From contig NW_020194627.1 of NCBI RefSeq assembly GCF_002865645.1, forward strand, positions 434,001 to 498,000: 64,000 bases of DNA, given 5' to 3'. The DNA comes from Hyaloscypha bicolor E (lineage: Eukaryota; Ascomycota; Leotiomycetes; Helotiales; Hyaloscyphaceae). A program made the position numbers and the translations under genes. The notes beneath the pieces are model-generated. The model was given only the letters and a program-made list of their open reading frames with translations. It was not told the origin of the DNA and did not search any database. Of the stretch, positions 1 to 12,739 are shown piece by piece (positions within the stretch are counted from its first letter, which is position 1; each line of letters begins with the position of its first letter).

Positions 1-1600
1 TTTAATTAATTAATTAAATTTTATATTTTAGCTTATTTTTTACTAATTTAATTATAATAATTTATTTAATATTTTTTAATATTACTAATATAATATAAAT
101 ATAAAACAAGTAATAATATATAAAAATAATAGGTTTTTATAATATAAAATTATAATATATAAATAAAGTATAAAATTAGAAAATAAAATTAGTTAATTTT
201 TAAAAACTAAAAAGAAAAGCAAGTAATATATATAAAACTAGATATATAAATATTTAGAAGTTATTTAATTATATTATATAATTAATAAAAGCAAAATTCT
301 TATTATATTAGAAATAATTTCTAATTTATTTAATTTAATAAAGAATTCTAGATTTTTTTTATAATTTCTTTATATATAAAAAAGTAATTATATTTTTCTA
401 GAATTTCTAATAAGCTTTTTATTTAGTTTTTTTAGCTTATAGTTTAAATAATTAAATTTATAATATTTAATAATAACTTATATTTTATTTCTGTTTTTTA
501 AATTAATTAAATAAAAATATTATTATATAATATATATAAATTAATAAAAATAAAAATATTATAATATTAATATATAATTTCTAAATCTATTAAATCTAAT
601 AAGAACTAGCTATTAGTTAAGTTATTTATAAAATATAAGGTTATATTATTATATCTCGTATTTTATATTTTATTATTTATATTTTATTACTTCCGAGTTT
701 TATAATTAAGTATATAACTCCCGAAATAATAATTATACTAATATTAGAACTTTTTTAAAAACGTAAAAAATAGTATTTTTTTCTAATTATATACTAATTT
801 CTTAATTTTATTTAATATATTTATTTCTTGATCTATTTATATTTAATTTATTTCTTTATATTTAATTATATAATATTTATATTAATAAGATATTTAAGGG
901 TATTTAATAGTTTTAATTTTATTATAAAGTTAATAAAATCGATTTTCTTTTAATTTATTTAACTTTTATAATTTCTTATTATTTATATATATAATAAAGA
1001 TATATTATATTAATTATTAAATACTTTTCTTAAATAGTATTTAATTTAATAAGAGATTTATATAAATAACTAATAAAAGTTCTATTTCTAGTACTTTATT
1101 AATTATAGATTTAATTAAAGTACTTATATTAAAGCTATAAACTATATTATATAATTTTAAAGCTAGAATACTTCTAGTTACTTTCTTATATTTAGTTTTA
1201 TTTATTAAAACTAGAATATATTTAATTTAAGAAAAAAGATCTCTATTATTTGTAAATAAAGTATTTATAAAAATAATTAAATATAAGGACTTTTTTACTA
1301 GTTTTATAATTCTTAGTTCTTTTATAATATTCTTAATTTACTATTAAATATATTTATTAAATGCTTTTATATTAGTTTTTGAAAGTTTAATAATTTAAAT
1401 AATAATAAATAAATTATATAAAGCTTCTAGTTAATAGACTAATATAATATATATTTCTTTAATATATTAGATAATATATTAATTCTTAATAAAGAAATCT
1501 TAATATGTAATACTTCTATTATTTATAATAATAATATTTTTAACTAAAATAATTTAAAGATTTTTATACTAGTATTTCTATATAAAAGTAATTCTAGTAA
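1..1600. other. Extremely AT-rich RIP-type tract
   Basis: The sequence is almost entirely A and T, with long runs of TA-rich words and hardly any C or G. No reading frame of useful length exists on either strand and I recognise no coding remnant. The sharp return to balanced composition near 1,605 marks the edge. This is the expected end state of heavily RIP-mutated repeat DNA, but the original sequence cannot be identified. Confidence 0.75.
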
Positions 1601-3809
1601 TTTCAGGTGTGGTGTTTGCTCTTCCGGGTTTAGTGCCCGCCGTATTAGGTAAGGTGTATGCACGGGCCAGCTGCCGCTTTTAATGTTTATAAAGTCGCGC
1701 TTCCCGTACTACTTGACTATCTTCCTCTTTAATCTTTTTCTCAACCCCTCCCTTAGTCGGCCGCTTAGTGTCTCAGCATGCGCTCTCTACCCTTCTTGCC
1801 TAGATCTACCCAGACTCCTCCGTTGGCCTCGCCACAGGTAAAAACCTTGACTATACAGCCGGTTTGCCAGGACCCTTGATCTTTTACCTCTAGATTCAAT
1901 ACTCTCAAGTGTCTGCGATAGCGATTATTCCTCTTTAGTTAGTTGGATTGGTTGAGATACGAGCTCAGCTTAGCTCCCTCTCCTCGCCGTCACACTATTA
2001 CTAATCCTCACGGTGATGCTTTTTTATGATTGTAATAGTAGAGGCTTGGGCCTTTTCCTTTCACGCGTTTCGAGCTAATTAAAGAAATGCCTCTCGATAA
2101 TGCCACTGGCTACTGCCTGGCTTCGCCGCGTATGAATTGGGTATTGGGGTCAGATCTCGGTGAGCTCCCTTATAATGTGGAGACGATAATGCGCGCTGTG
2201 TCTTGATTTGGGCTAACCTGCTATGAGAAGGGCCGATGCCTGCCTACATGGCTATGACAGATTATGTATTACATTATCGAAGCTTCTATTGAGCATCCTG
2301 CAGACTGAATACGAAACGCCGCTAGAGAAGACTGGGTCACAAGTAGGTCGGAGACGTGGGCGACTATAGGGAAGCAGAGTCGTCTGATTTTAGAAGTGGC
2401 TATATTTGCGGTGTCCTAGTAAGGGTTGAAGGATGAAGTGGGACGCTGGAGCGTTTATGTCAAGGTTATTGATATGGCACGCTGCAGGAGGCAGATTTAC
2501 ATGGCACGGCAGAGTGAATACGAGAATATTGTGCCACGCGGCCCTCGTAAATAGGGAAGTTCGTGTGAGCTGAGCTCTGGTAGAGATGGTTACAAGCGGT
2601 AGCGGACGGGCGGAGGATTGGCCGATCGTAGTACCATCTCTTAATTATTGGCTAAGGGTGAGGAAAGCTAGGGGGCGAGATGAGAGAGGAGGAAGGAGAA
2701 GGCCAGGGGAGGGTGGAACTGCTTCATGTGCTCCCGCATCTATTTCTGGTGCGCTGGAGGCTTGCATTAATGGGATGGCAGATATGAGCGGTAAATGGGA
2801 GACGGGCGAGATTGGAGGGCGAGGTTAGTCGTATGGCGTTTGCTTGTAAGCGGGGTTATATAACCTCTCTGTATTTCCTGCTCTAAAGACTTTAGCTTAA
2901 GAAACCGGCATTTTTGTCGCGTTCCTAAGACTTTCTCCTCTGTAAGATATCTAATTCTTTCTTAATGGCTATTAACTTGGATTATGCCTAATTCTGGGAC
3001 CCATTTTTAAACTTGTTTCTTGACAAGTAGTATACTACTTCACATAGCATGAGCAAGTCTGCCTATATAACCAGTTCTCGAAATCAGCTAGTACTATATA
3101 ATAAAGCAGCTCTAAGATTCAAACGCAATAACTAGTCCACGTCTGTAATTATACCGGCTTAGTACTAAGGAGACAATTCTATAGCCAGAGCTTAAGGTAA
3201 GATTAGAGCGAATGCTAAGAAACAGGCTTATCTAATCTATTGTATATATTACAGGCCGTAATAATAATAGTACTAACTGCGATAATGAAATAGATAACGA
3301 CTTACTGTTAATCGAAGGGTTCTGGGATTAGATTTTGCGTAAGGGGATCTCAATAGACCGGAATTCTGAAGATATTCTTTAGGAGCTCGAAGACTCTATT
3401 CTCGAGACAAGTAGAAGTTGTCTTGACCTAATACATTCAAAATTAGATAATGGTAGAGGTAATAGCCTGGGTACTCGAGGTATGCGCAATAGCTCTCTAT
3501 TACTATAGCAAGCTGACCATATGTAGAGAAGCTAGTAATTCTTGAAGATAATAAGTCGGATACTTCCGATCTCGAAGCCACTGCTTTTGGGCCGAGCAAG
3601 CTAACTAATCTGTCCGGCCATGAATTGTGGTATAATATTAAAGACTAGCACTTTATTAACGAGGACCTCTGTCTATTTCCTTTTTTTGAGTAAGACGGCT
3701 TAGCTTTAATGCCTATGCCCATGCCTACCTAAGACTAGCCTTACTCTTACTACTACTTTTCCGGGTTATTATAGGATTAGATTAGCTAATATGGTAATAA
3801 TAGAACTAT
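1601..3809. other. Intermediate-GC stretch, probably 5' part of the following broken gene
   Basis: No intact gene is visible. An ATG at 1,778 opens a short frame (MRSLPFLPRSTQTPPL...) that ends at a GT donor near 1,838. From about 1,877 a frame reads DLLPLDSILSSVCDSDYSS, a Ser/Asp-rich style like the N-terminus of the SANT-containing repeat-associated proteins whose C-terminal half lies downstream. Between 2,160 and 2,900 the composition is closer to normal and no frame is convincing. The link to the downstream pseudogene is an inference. Confidence 0.3.
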
Positions 3810-5260
3810 ATTAAGCGTATTTGAGGAGCTAATGCCTCATATTTTATTTGCTTTATTAAGCAAGAATAGTAAAGGAGAGAGTAAGAAGGAAAACGTTTCT
3901 GAGCTTAAAAAGGACTTGCTCCTGGCTTTTGAGGAGCAGGATAAGTTATTGTCGGCGTTAGTTCCTGCTCCTAGCTCTCCATAGCTTTGGTATTACTCTA
4001 TTAAGCTATCTAATGCTCAAATTAACGGGGCTAGTACTATTAGGGAGGAGCTCAGATATGGCTCTTTATTTTAAAGTTAGGACCGAGAGGAGGAGCCATA
4101 AGAGTAGTAGTAGCGATAGGAGGTAGTAGCAGAGGCAATGAGAGAGGGCAATAATAATAAGGAGCCGAGGTAATGAGGAGAGAAGCGGTAGTACTAGGGC
4201 GCAAATGAAAAGACTAGTAGTAATATATATTACCTTGAAGATAGCTATTATAGCTATAAAGCGAATGAGAAGGACGCCGAGGATGACGAGGATAATAAAG
4301 ACCCGCGGCCGGCCAAGCGGCGGAAGTTGCCCCTAATATCTACTTACCAGGGTCTAATACCTTCCTATAAGTATAGCCTAGTGGCCCGCCTCGGTTGGCT
4401 TTATAGCCTTATACTGTCCTTAACCATGTAACCTGAGATTGACGAGTTACTATTCTAAGCTAATTATGCGCACCTACTAACTTCGGCGAATAACGACCAC
4501 CATAATACCTCACGAACCTCTTGTAGTCCCTCCGTAGCGGAGTTGATACTATTTGCGAAGTATTAGGAATGGCTCTTTTAAGGTTTTCTGAAATATATTA
4601 TGATTGGTAATTAGATAATATATAACTTTGAATTTATGTTACCCCGTACCTGTGGGTACCCCTACTTTTTACTCTATTCGGAAGTTTTAGGCTCTGTCTC
4701 TAGGAAGTCACTAGCTAAGGCTGTAGTCTCTCACCGGATTATATTAAAACGGAAGCCGGGCAAGGAACTAATAAAGGAGCAAGAGAGTCTATTGGCTAAG
4801 ATGGTTCACGATAACCAGACCTGGGCAGATATAGGGCGGTGTTTCCCAGGTCACCTATTATAGTTACTAAAAGAGAACTTTAAGAAGCAAGGAGGCTAGC
4901 CTCGAAAGCGGGGCCGAAAAGCTGGTGTGAGGGCTAGCAGGTGGGTATATGAAAACGAAGCAAACTTTGTATAATATGATCCAAATATTTCTTAGATAAT
5001 CTCCAAATTCAGCTAAGAAGCATTTTGATATACGCCTCTGATTTGCTGTAATAGTAAGCTACCTGCAAACCTGCGGTTTTAGATGCCCCGTATCCACTGG
5101 CCCTCTAAGGACAAAAGCAAGGCCGATTTCTGTACAAGAAGCTGCTCCGGATATGGAATGAAGGCCGTTCGTGAAGGACATCTTTGCTGCCCTCCCTAGC
5201 CCGAGTAAAGGGACCATCCGGGTGCGCTGCAGCCGATTTCTTTATTGGCGTCAGGGCTGC
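3810..5260 (+). pseudogene. RIP-degraded SANT/Myb-like protein of a dispersed fungal repeat family
   Basis: A plus-strand frame remains coherent through many TAA/TAG codons standing where Gln is expected. It reads an acidic Gln/Glu-rich region (RYGSLF near 4,055, then a Glu-rich stretch), a basic patch with PRPAKRRKLP near 4,305, the piece YQEW(L)FQGFLK near 4,562-4,600, and a SANT-like helix-turn-helix around 4,780-4,870 (QTWADIGRCFPGH). A second SANT-like segment (LWNEGRS-type, then KDIFAALPSPSKG) lies at about 5,125-5,240 but needs a one-base correction near 5,172. From memory, proteins of this architecture occur in many copies in Pezizomycotina genomes. The function is unknown; DNA binding is inferred from the SANT fold. 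A database search was not possible here. Confidence 0.6.
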
Positions 5261-8190
5261 TGTATCGGAGAAGGTCGAACCGTCAAGTAGTGGCGGTGAT
5301 AACGATTCAAGTAATGGCCAGACTTTAGTAGCGATAATGAAGATTCTTGCAAGACAGAGCAGGGTCATTCGAGCACTATTAGTCAGACCTGGACGAGCAG
5401 CGCTTGCTGGTATACATGCTTGTCCTACAGGTCGCAGCTGAGGAAGATATGGTAGACGCAAGCCTCTCGGCAAAATGCGTGGTCCGCGTGGCTACCCCAG
5501 CCCTACTTCTAAGGCAGCAACAGCCTTTGCCTTAGCTCCGTATTAGCTCGGTTTGACTATACTCGACAGTTCAACTTTTCTAACCTCTATTATGGCCGAC
5601 TCCTATTGTATTTGCGGCGTGGTCTTAGCCACTTAAGACAGCGACTTCCCTCCATAATATAAAGATATTCGCGCAAGTAAGTTACTCTGCAAGCAAGAGA
5701 CGTGAGGATATTAATAGTCTCTATATAATATATCTGTTTGAATATTAATACGTTCTTAGTAATTAAGGCTCTATTAATAATAATATAATTCCTTTTAACT
5801 TACGTATACCTTTATATAGGTTTATAAGGTTTTGCTATTATTATACTCGTAATCCAGATATTACCAGAGACTTTTATTATCTATTTCACATTACTTGCTA
5901 GACGCTACTTTAAGGTAATTCCAATAGCAAGACTCCTAATAATAATATTAAAACCTTATTTAATGTTTTCAAAAGTCTTTATTATAATAAGATTTCGTAT
6001 TCCCTAAGATAGGGACATAACTATTACTTCGAGGATATTTCAGATAAGGAGGATTAATAAGCTTATTAGGAGGATATTATAGCTTCTTACGAGGTAGCTA
6101 AGTTAGCGGACCTATTATAATTTTACTTTAAAGAGGAAAAGGTTCAAGAACGACTTTAGAAGCATAGTTCTATACCTTGCTTACTATTACTATTAATTAC
6201 TAAAGAAAACCGTCCTAGCTAACTATTATTACTACCGCCAGAGATTTTTAAGTTAATTCTATATTATCTTTATTTTCGGAATATATAGTCCATAATAAAA
6301 ACCTGCCAAGTTTTCTATAGTAGATTTGGTAGAGGCGCTCTTAATCTATAATCTTCTTTTTAGGAATTTATATTCTCGGGTTATAGCGAAACTACTTTTG
6401 CAGAATTACTCCCGTTAGAAGGATATTCTCGGAAAGATTAGTTTTTCATAATTAAGTTAGAGGTAAAGAATAGCCCAAATAAGATAAGCTTGCAAAATTA
6501 AAAGAGGATTTAGAAACTTTATACTAATTTAATCGCTATAGTCCGCACTATTAAGGAGCCTAGCCACGCCTAATATAGTAGTATTATATTACTTTATAAT
6601 TAAGTACCGGGTCCTATTACGAGTTACTTGGCTTTGGATTCTAGTACTAATAGTTATTAAGAACTAATAGAAATATATATACCTTTTAGTATATCTTAAT
6701 ATTCTCGAGTTTATATTATAATACTATATTATATTATTATATTAAATTAGAGATTAATTTCAGGCCTTACTCTCCTATTTAATAATAGCCGATCTATTAA
6801 TACAGGTTATATAGGCAGATCTATAAATCGACCCGACTTTATACTTTCTTCCAGATCTTTATAGTTAGTTTTTAGTTAACTTGGTTTCGAGGTAATTAAA
6901 CTAGATATATATCCGTAATAATCTCTCTATAATTATAAATTCACTTATAAATCCATAGTAGCGAGATAGCTATTAGGATATCTTAAAGAAATCTGGCTTA
7001 GCCTTAATATAAGCCTTTATATCTTTATTTTAAATAAAATATGCCTAATATTATTTTTCTAGGCCATATATATTATAAGAATTAGTTTGAATATGCTTAA
7101 ATATCCAAAGTTTAAAACTATTTTATAGATATATCCCTACCCCGAAATTCCTCTTTCTATTTACGAAGGTAATATTACTACTTTATACGAATTATAGAGA
7201 TAGTTATTCGCTCCGGTTTCAATACTATATATTATATATATAAATAATTAACTTATGGGAATTAAAGTATATAGTACTCTAGAACTATCTACTAGTATTA
7301 ATGGAATTAGATTCCTTTATAATATAGGTATAGAATACATACTAGGCTCTATAAATAATACCTTATTAGCCTTTTTCCTTAATAGGATAGAAAGACTAGT
7401 TAAGGTTATAGCCTATAGGCATGGTTCCGTAATTCTTTATCTAGAAGTTAGTCCTTTATTTTAGCTATTATTTCTATACGAGTATATATAGGCTTTAATT
7501 ATATTAGTTTACTATAACTTTATATAGGACGAGCGGATACCTGCCTTAGTTATAGGTAGGTTCCTCTTTATTATTAGAGTATATTAATTATATGGCATTA
7601 AATAATAGTTATATTACTAGACTCTCTAGTTATTTTATAGTCTATTAGCCTTAATTTATCCTTAATTACGGGACCCCGTAGCTAATCTTAATCGCAAAAT
7701 AGCCGGCTAAACTACCTTAGTATTATTATAATAAATATAATATATATTTCTTAGTTATTCTAGTTAGTTTCTTATAATCCCGCGGCTGCCTTATATTCTA
7801 AAAGCTATTTCTAAGAGATATTCCTTAGTAATATTAAAAATTATAGTAAGTATTAATCCTAGTTATAACTAAAAAGAAAATATTAGTTTATTTAGGTCTC
7901 TATTAATCCGGTTATATTAAAGTACTAGTACGCTAGCCAAGTTACTAGTTTCCTATTTCGCTTAGGCTATAATAGACCTAACCTACTTAGTTAATAGATA
8001 GAAGCTAATAATACTTGTATTCTCGAGGAAGACGAATAGATTTTAATATTAGAGTTTATAATATATAAACTAGGGTTAGTAGTATGGCCTGAATTATTAT
8101 AAGTTAAAGGAATTACTCTTATAATAAACCTAAAGAGAATTAACTAGGATCTAAGCAGACCACGAGAGCTTATAGGCAAGAGTTATAATT
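5261..8190. other. AT-rich RIP tract, no identifiable gene
   Basis: A short frame starts at an ATG at 5,600 (MADSYCICGVVLAT) and runs on only through many Gln-type stop codons, so it may be the start of a degraded gene, but I recognise no domain. From about 5,650 onward the DNA is strongly AT-rich with scattered frames under 75 codons. Nothing can be named. Confidence 0.5.
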
Positions 8191-8199
8191 AGTAAAGGA

Positions 8200-9393
8200 T
8201 AATAGAGATTATATGGGACTTTAATACTATCTTTAATTAACTTTATTATATTTGGTTATAAATATACTACTTTTTTCTAAATAAAAAAGAAAGTTCTATA
8301 ATATACTATATAATTCACGCCATTAATTACTCTCTTACTTAAACTCTTACTATAGACTCTATATATAAAGCAAGCTTTTTATCCTAGTAATTCTTTATAC
8401 TTACTTTCGGAAAATATCTTTATAGCAGATATATTTCTAATAATATATCTAATAAGGATATTTACTACTCGCCCTCGTCTTAACCTATTTATCCCGTATT
8501 ATTACTCTCTCCTTTCCGTTCTTGTCCTTAAAAATAAACTCGTCTGGGCGGGTGAAATAATATTCCCTAGTAACTTTAACCATAATATATTATATATTAG
8601 CCTATTAATAGCTTGGTATTAGAGCTAGGTTGCTTAGTACTAGGCTACTTAGTGCTAGTACTATATTAATTATTACTAGTGCTAGGTTACTTGGTGCTAA
8701 TTCTGGGTTACTTGGTACTAGAGCTTAGTAGTAGCTTGAGGTTAGTGCTTCGTAACTGGATCCTGGAGCTTAGTGGCTTGGTTCGGGAGCGTAATAGTTT
8801 AAACTACCATATGCATGACTACTCAGGCCCGCAAGTAAAGGAGTTGGGTTAGAAGCAGTATCTGGACTAGGCTACTGAGGGACATATGATTTATAGTAGT
8901 CAAAATAGTCTTGAACCTTTAGTATATTAGTTAGGAGATAGAGAAAACGGGCTTGTGTTATTACCAAATTTCCGCATGGGAGTTCTTTGCTATAAAATAC
9001 TACATAATATCTAATACTAACGGCTCCAAAAAGAGTTGTGCCGTCTGGGTTATTCGACTCAGACATGTGGTTATTAAGTAAATCGCGGGCAATAGTATTA
9101 AAGGCATCTATAGTAACCTTCTCTCGAGGGCGCTTGAGCTCAATCGTTAAGATATTAATAGTTGCCCATCCAGTATTAAATTGGAGCATTTTCATTACCT
9201 TATTATCCGGTTCGGTAGTGCCTTGTTTGTATTTAGTAAGATTTATCTAATAGTCCTTAGCAGGGAAAATAGTCCAGATCAGATTCTCCCAAAGGGCTTG
9301 AACTTCCTACTTCTTCGAGCCGCGCTTGATCTGTTCGCACAAAAGAGAAAGAGCAGGGTTCAATAAATAATTGTCCTCTATAGTTGACGTCAT
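8200..9393 (-). pseudogene. RIP-degraded unknown protein, possibly PD-(D/E)XK-like
   Basis: On the minus strand a single frame runs from ATG at 9,393 to about 8,200, interrupted only by TAG/TAA at Gln-type positions. The N-terminal half (8,872-9,393) looks conserved: ALWENLIWTIFPAKDY, then FNTGWATINILTIELKRP, then a segment ending YYKSYVPQ. The pattern of an acidic residue followed by a hydrophobic strand with E-x-K (IELKRP) resembles a PD-(D/E)XK nuclease core, but that is only a suggestion. After residue 174 comes a low-complexity Pro/Ser/Leu/Tyr region made of degenerate repeats (8,610-8,800), then a basic segment starting VTREYYFTRPDEFIF near 8,560. I do not recognise the family with certainty and the catalytic assignment is untested. 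Confidence 0.5.
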
Positions 9394-9679
9394 AAAGCTA
9401 GAAAGAGGAGTATTGAATAGAAGTTCGTGTTAATGAACTTGATGGTGGGGTAAATCTTGCCTTTATAGAGGTTGATGTAGGATGTAATACCAAGTTCACT
9501 GGCTTCCGGTCAATATCTTCCCGCTGCATTTGATAACGAATCGTGATACGAGCCGTTCCGAGCGCGAGAATATTTGGTTTTGTCTGCAGCCTGCATTAAA
9601 ATAGGAAGTGACCTCTAACTACATAGCATTATGCGCTCTCCGAAGAAATGCCAAGCTTCCAGTTTTGGAATCTTCTACC

Positions 9680-9745
9680 GGGAATTGCTCTGGGGTTTGC
9701 TCCGGGGTTTGCTCCTGCCCCGAGGATTTCCCGGGGAGTCGCCTA
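9680..9745 (+). repeat. GC-rich repeat related to the 14.8 kb minisatellite, opposite orientation
   Basis: The block contains two copies of ggggtttgctcc followed by ccccgaggatttcccgggg. Its sense is the reverse complement of the motif ggagcaaacccc that is repeated at 14,821-14,995. The two blocks therefore flank 9.7-14.9 kb in inverted orientation. Similarity is partial, so this may be coincidence of GC-rich repeats rather than element termini. Confidence 0.45.
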
Positions 9746-9839
9746 CGCCTCTAATTACTAAAATCAATTTTCACTATATAATAGCGTGAGATCAGAGAAA
9801 CAAGCTTATATTCTCTGAGCGCTTTGAAAATCTCAAATT

Positions 9840-10990
9840 TTTGGTGTTCTTAGCTAGGGCCTGACGTTAAGTCACTATCTAAAAGGACAGCTGGCCCAAC
9901 TCGTGATGCAGCACGCAGCTCTAAAGGGAGGGAGCATGATATTGGCCGGCTAATCAATGCCCGTAATGGAATTAATGCAATTAGTCAATTCTCCCACCAT
10001 AGGCTTGGTATTATGCAGCCAGCCTCGCTCCAGATCAAACTACTGCTCACGGCGGAAGCCAGCGGATAAGGCCTCAATAAGGCCCGTGCCTTTCAAGTCC
10101 GCGTTCGCATCAGGTGTTCGTGCTTCTGACTTCAATCAATATGGAAATAATTACACCTTAATGGAATTGCCCTTACTATTTGCAAGGATTTGCCTCGAGA
10201 GATAGATTTCAGAGATACCTTAAACCAGACAGGGTTTGTGGGCAATCGTACCTATTCCTTCTATTACAACTAACTCTAGACAGCAACTTATTAGCCAGCT
10301 TCTCGACCAGCTTCAATAGGTACTCCGTCCAAGCTATTAATAATTGCAAGAAAACACCGAGAGTTTAATCGCTTCTAATAGAGAAAATAATGTCGATTCT
10401 ACCTTTACATGCCCTGATTCTAGCTACTAATCGAAGCCGGCGTATACTAGAAAGAATAAACTGCTCCGCCACTTCAAATCGCGTATGTTCCTTTTAGGCA
10501 AGCCCTTAAACAAGGCGACTGACAGAATATATTAGATGTGGCTTGTAATATAATATGTAGTTGTAATTTGACTTTTAATCGTATTAATGAGTTTGACAAA
10601 TATCTTAAAGAGTGCCCTATATGGAGATCCAAAGATACCCGGACATTGGGCGTGAAGCAGTAGCTGTATTTAGATACTACAGAGAAACTAGATATATAAC
10701 TGAAGAAATAACTAGACAGGTTTATTAGGCCTTTTGGAAATATTGGATAGAATTCTGACCATGAAATAGAAGCAATGAAACACTTAGCATATTTAAGGAT
10801 CTAAAGCGCAAAAGTATTGGGGAAATAGAAGGTATTCATTTATCCTCGCGTTTTTTATTATCTCATTAATAATAGCAAAAGCCAGTCTCTCAAGCAGAGG
10901 TGAAAAGCGACCCTGCCTAGCTCAAGAACAGTCAATGCAAGAAGGCAGTATTTCACCCCAAAGCCAATTTAACTCTATTTCACAATATAA
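9840..10990 (+). pseudogene. RIP-degraded unidentified protein-coding frame
   Basis: One plus-strand frame reads coherently for more than 1 kb when TAA/TAG are taken as Gln and TGA as Trp or Arg. Recognisable pieces are GREHDIGRLINARNGI near 9,935, FSHHRLGIMQPASLQIK near 10,005, REIDFRDTLNQTGFVGNR near 10,195, and CNIICSCNLTFNRINEFD near 10,550. No domain is recognised and no start is certain. Further AT-rich sequence to 11,500 continues with weaker coding character (PWTDITGN, then RDMAK) and may belong to the same gene. Confidence 0.4.
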
Positions 10991-11599
10991 GTTGAGGTCC
11001 TCCTATAGCCGACTAAACGTACTCTCTGATATATATATAGACTAATATACTGCCGGAAACAGAAATAATCCTAAAGTAATAATCTCCCACTTGGACTCTA
11101 ATGAATTAACTAATAATATACTATTAACGGGAAGTACTAATAGCCTTAATCCCATAACTCCCGAGAGTAATAACATTAACCGTATATAACTACCTTGGAC
11201 AGATATTACGGGAAATTAATCTCAATACCGAGATATGGCTAAGTGAAACGAGTTTAATACCTGTAACCTAATATTATAGGGCGGCTTTATACTAATGCCT
11301 AATACTAAGCACTATGACTCTAGGGTATTTAACTCGGAAAGTAGGGATTCTTGGAGCCTTTACTCGAATAATTAGAATTTTTTTAATACTAATTATATGT
11401 TTTCTAATAATTCGGCTTATAATAGCTAAAGCCCCTTAATCTAGAAGAATTAGAAATATTCTCGAGTAAGATCCTAAAATCTGTATTAGGTATATTCGGA
11501 TATAATAGGAACAAATTTCAGACAAGACTATAATAAACTCTATTTAACCCGCTATAGATGCCACTAATACTATATATATCAAAATTCATTTATACTTCC

Positions 11600-12423
11600 A
11601 TAGTAATTAAGTTCCCTATTACCTTCTCAGATCTCCTGGTAAAGTAAAAAGATTCCTAGCCTACTAATACCTTTAATAGCGGGATCTTCCCGCTCTATGC
11701 CTGTATTAAAGACTACTATAGAGCCTGTATCTAAGGAACTTGCATTAAAGAATACAGAGCCTGCGTTAGGGGAGCTTATAGACGGCGGGTCTAGATTACT
11801 CATGCCAAGTTCGTTCGACTTATAAGAGCCCTTGTAAATGAGAGGAAGTTCAGGCCCTTTCTTTATTATAATCGCTACTATATGTTTCCCTGTACCATTT
11901 TTAATCTTGCGTATACCAGAGGGTATTAGAAATTCGTAGAAATAGATAAATCGGCAGTTCAAGCATGTTTTGGCTTGCAAGGTCGCGATATTTGGTTTGA
12001 ATCTCTATACTCTATCAGAATAATATATATATCTTTGGCCTCTAGAACTTACGATTTCGAAATCATTAATAATAGCATCGCAGTCACTATTTCACTCGAG
12101 CGCAGTTTGCCGGATTCCCCGTAACAGAATGCCTGGCTTTGCTAGTGCGAGGATTTCGATTAACGTTGAGTCAATCTCTCCTACCATAGTAATACCAGAA
12201 TCGGAGAGTTCTTTGTTAATAGTCAGCCAACTACTGGACATGATGCGTAAATGCTATAAGGGGCTATAGCCATTGGCAGGTTAATGGTGGGCAGGCTGCG
12301 TTTGAAGGGAGTGCTTCTCTCCACCGAAAAACTGTCATCGCGATAACGCCGGGCGTTTCGCTTATTAAAGGTCACATGACCATAATGCCCCGTACTGCCC
12401 CGCACTGCTTTTTGGGATGACAT
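11600..12423 (-). pseudogene. RIP-degraded unidentified protein
   Basis: A minus-strand ATG at 12,423 opens a 66-codon frame (MSSQKAVRGSTGHYGHVTF). After a frame change near 12,225 a second frame runs to about 11,600 with only a few Gln/Arg-type stops (ELSDSGITMVGEIDSTLIE, later TCLNCRFIYFYEFLIPSGI and GKHIVAIIIKKGPELPLIY). The frame change could be an intron or an indel. No domain is recognised. It lies just 3' of the GT2 remnant on the same strand. Confidence 0.35.
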
Positions 12424-12739
12424 TGTGCACGAGATTTTCAGTATCAGGAGCCTTTTTTATTCAAGAAATCTGTCAAAATTCTTGTAAGCTTTCTCCTGAA
12501 GTCTCTCGGAAAGGCATTAATTCTTTTAAGTAATCTTTGGTCCTATAGCTACGGTGACCCAATTCGCAGAAGGGCTTCCAAGACAGCATAAATATAAAAA
12601 CAATTAATATTTATAAACTTTTCCGTTCCCTTATTGAAAATTATAATGCCTTAAATCCTTTATTTTTGATCTCGGTAGCTGTAAAAAGAAAATGGCACTA
12701 TTCTAATACGGAATAAGAAAGTGACGCAATAAAGCTTAG

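Noticed and set aside
5105..5473. 122-codon minus-strand ORF and 85-codon plus-strand ORF
   Set aside because: Both overlap the second SANT-like segment, which reads well in another plus-strand frame after one base correction.
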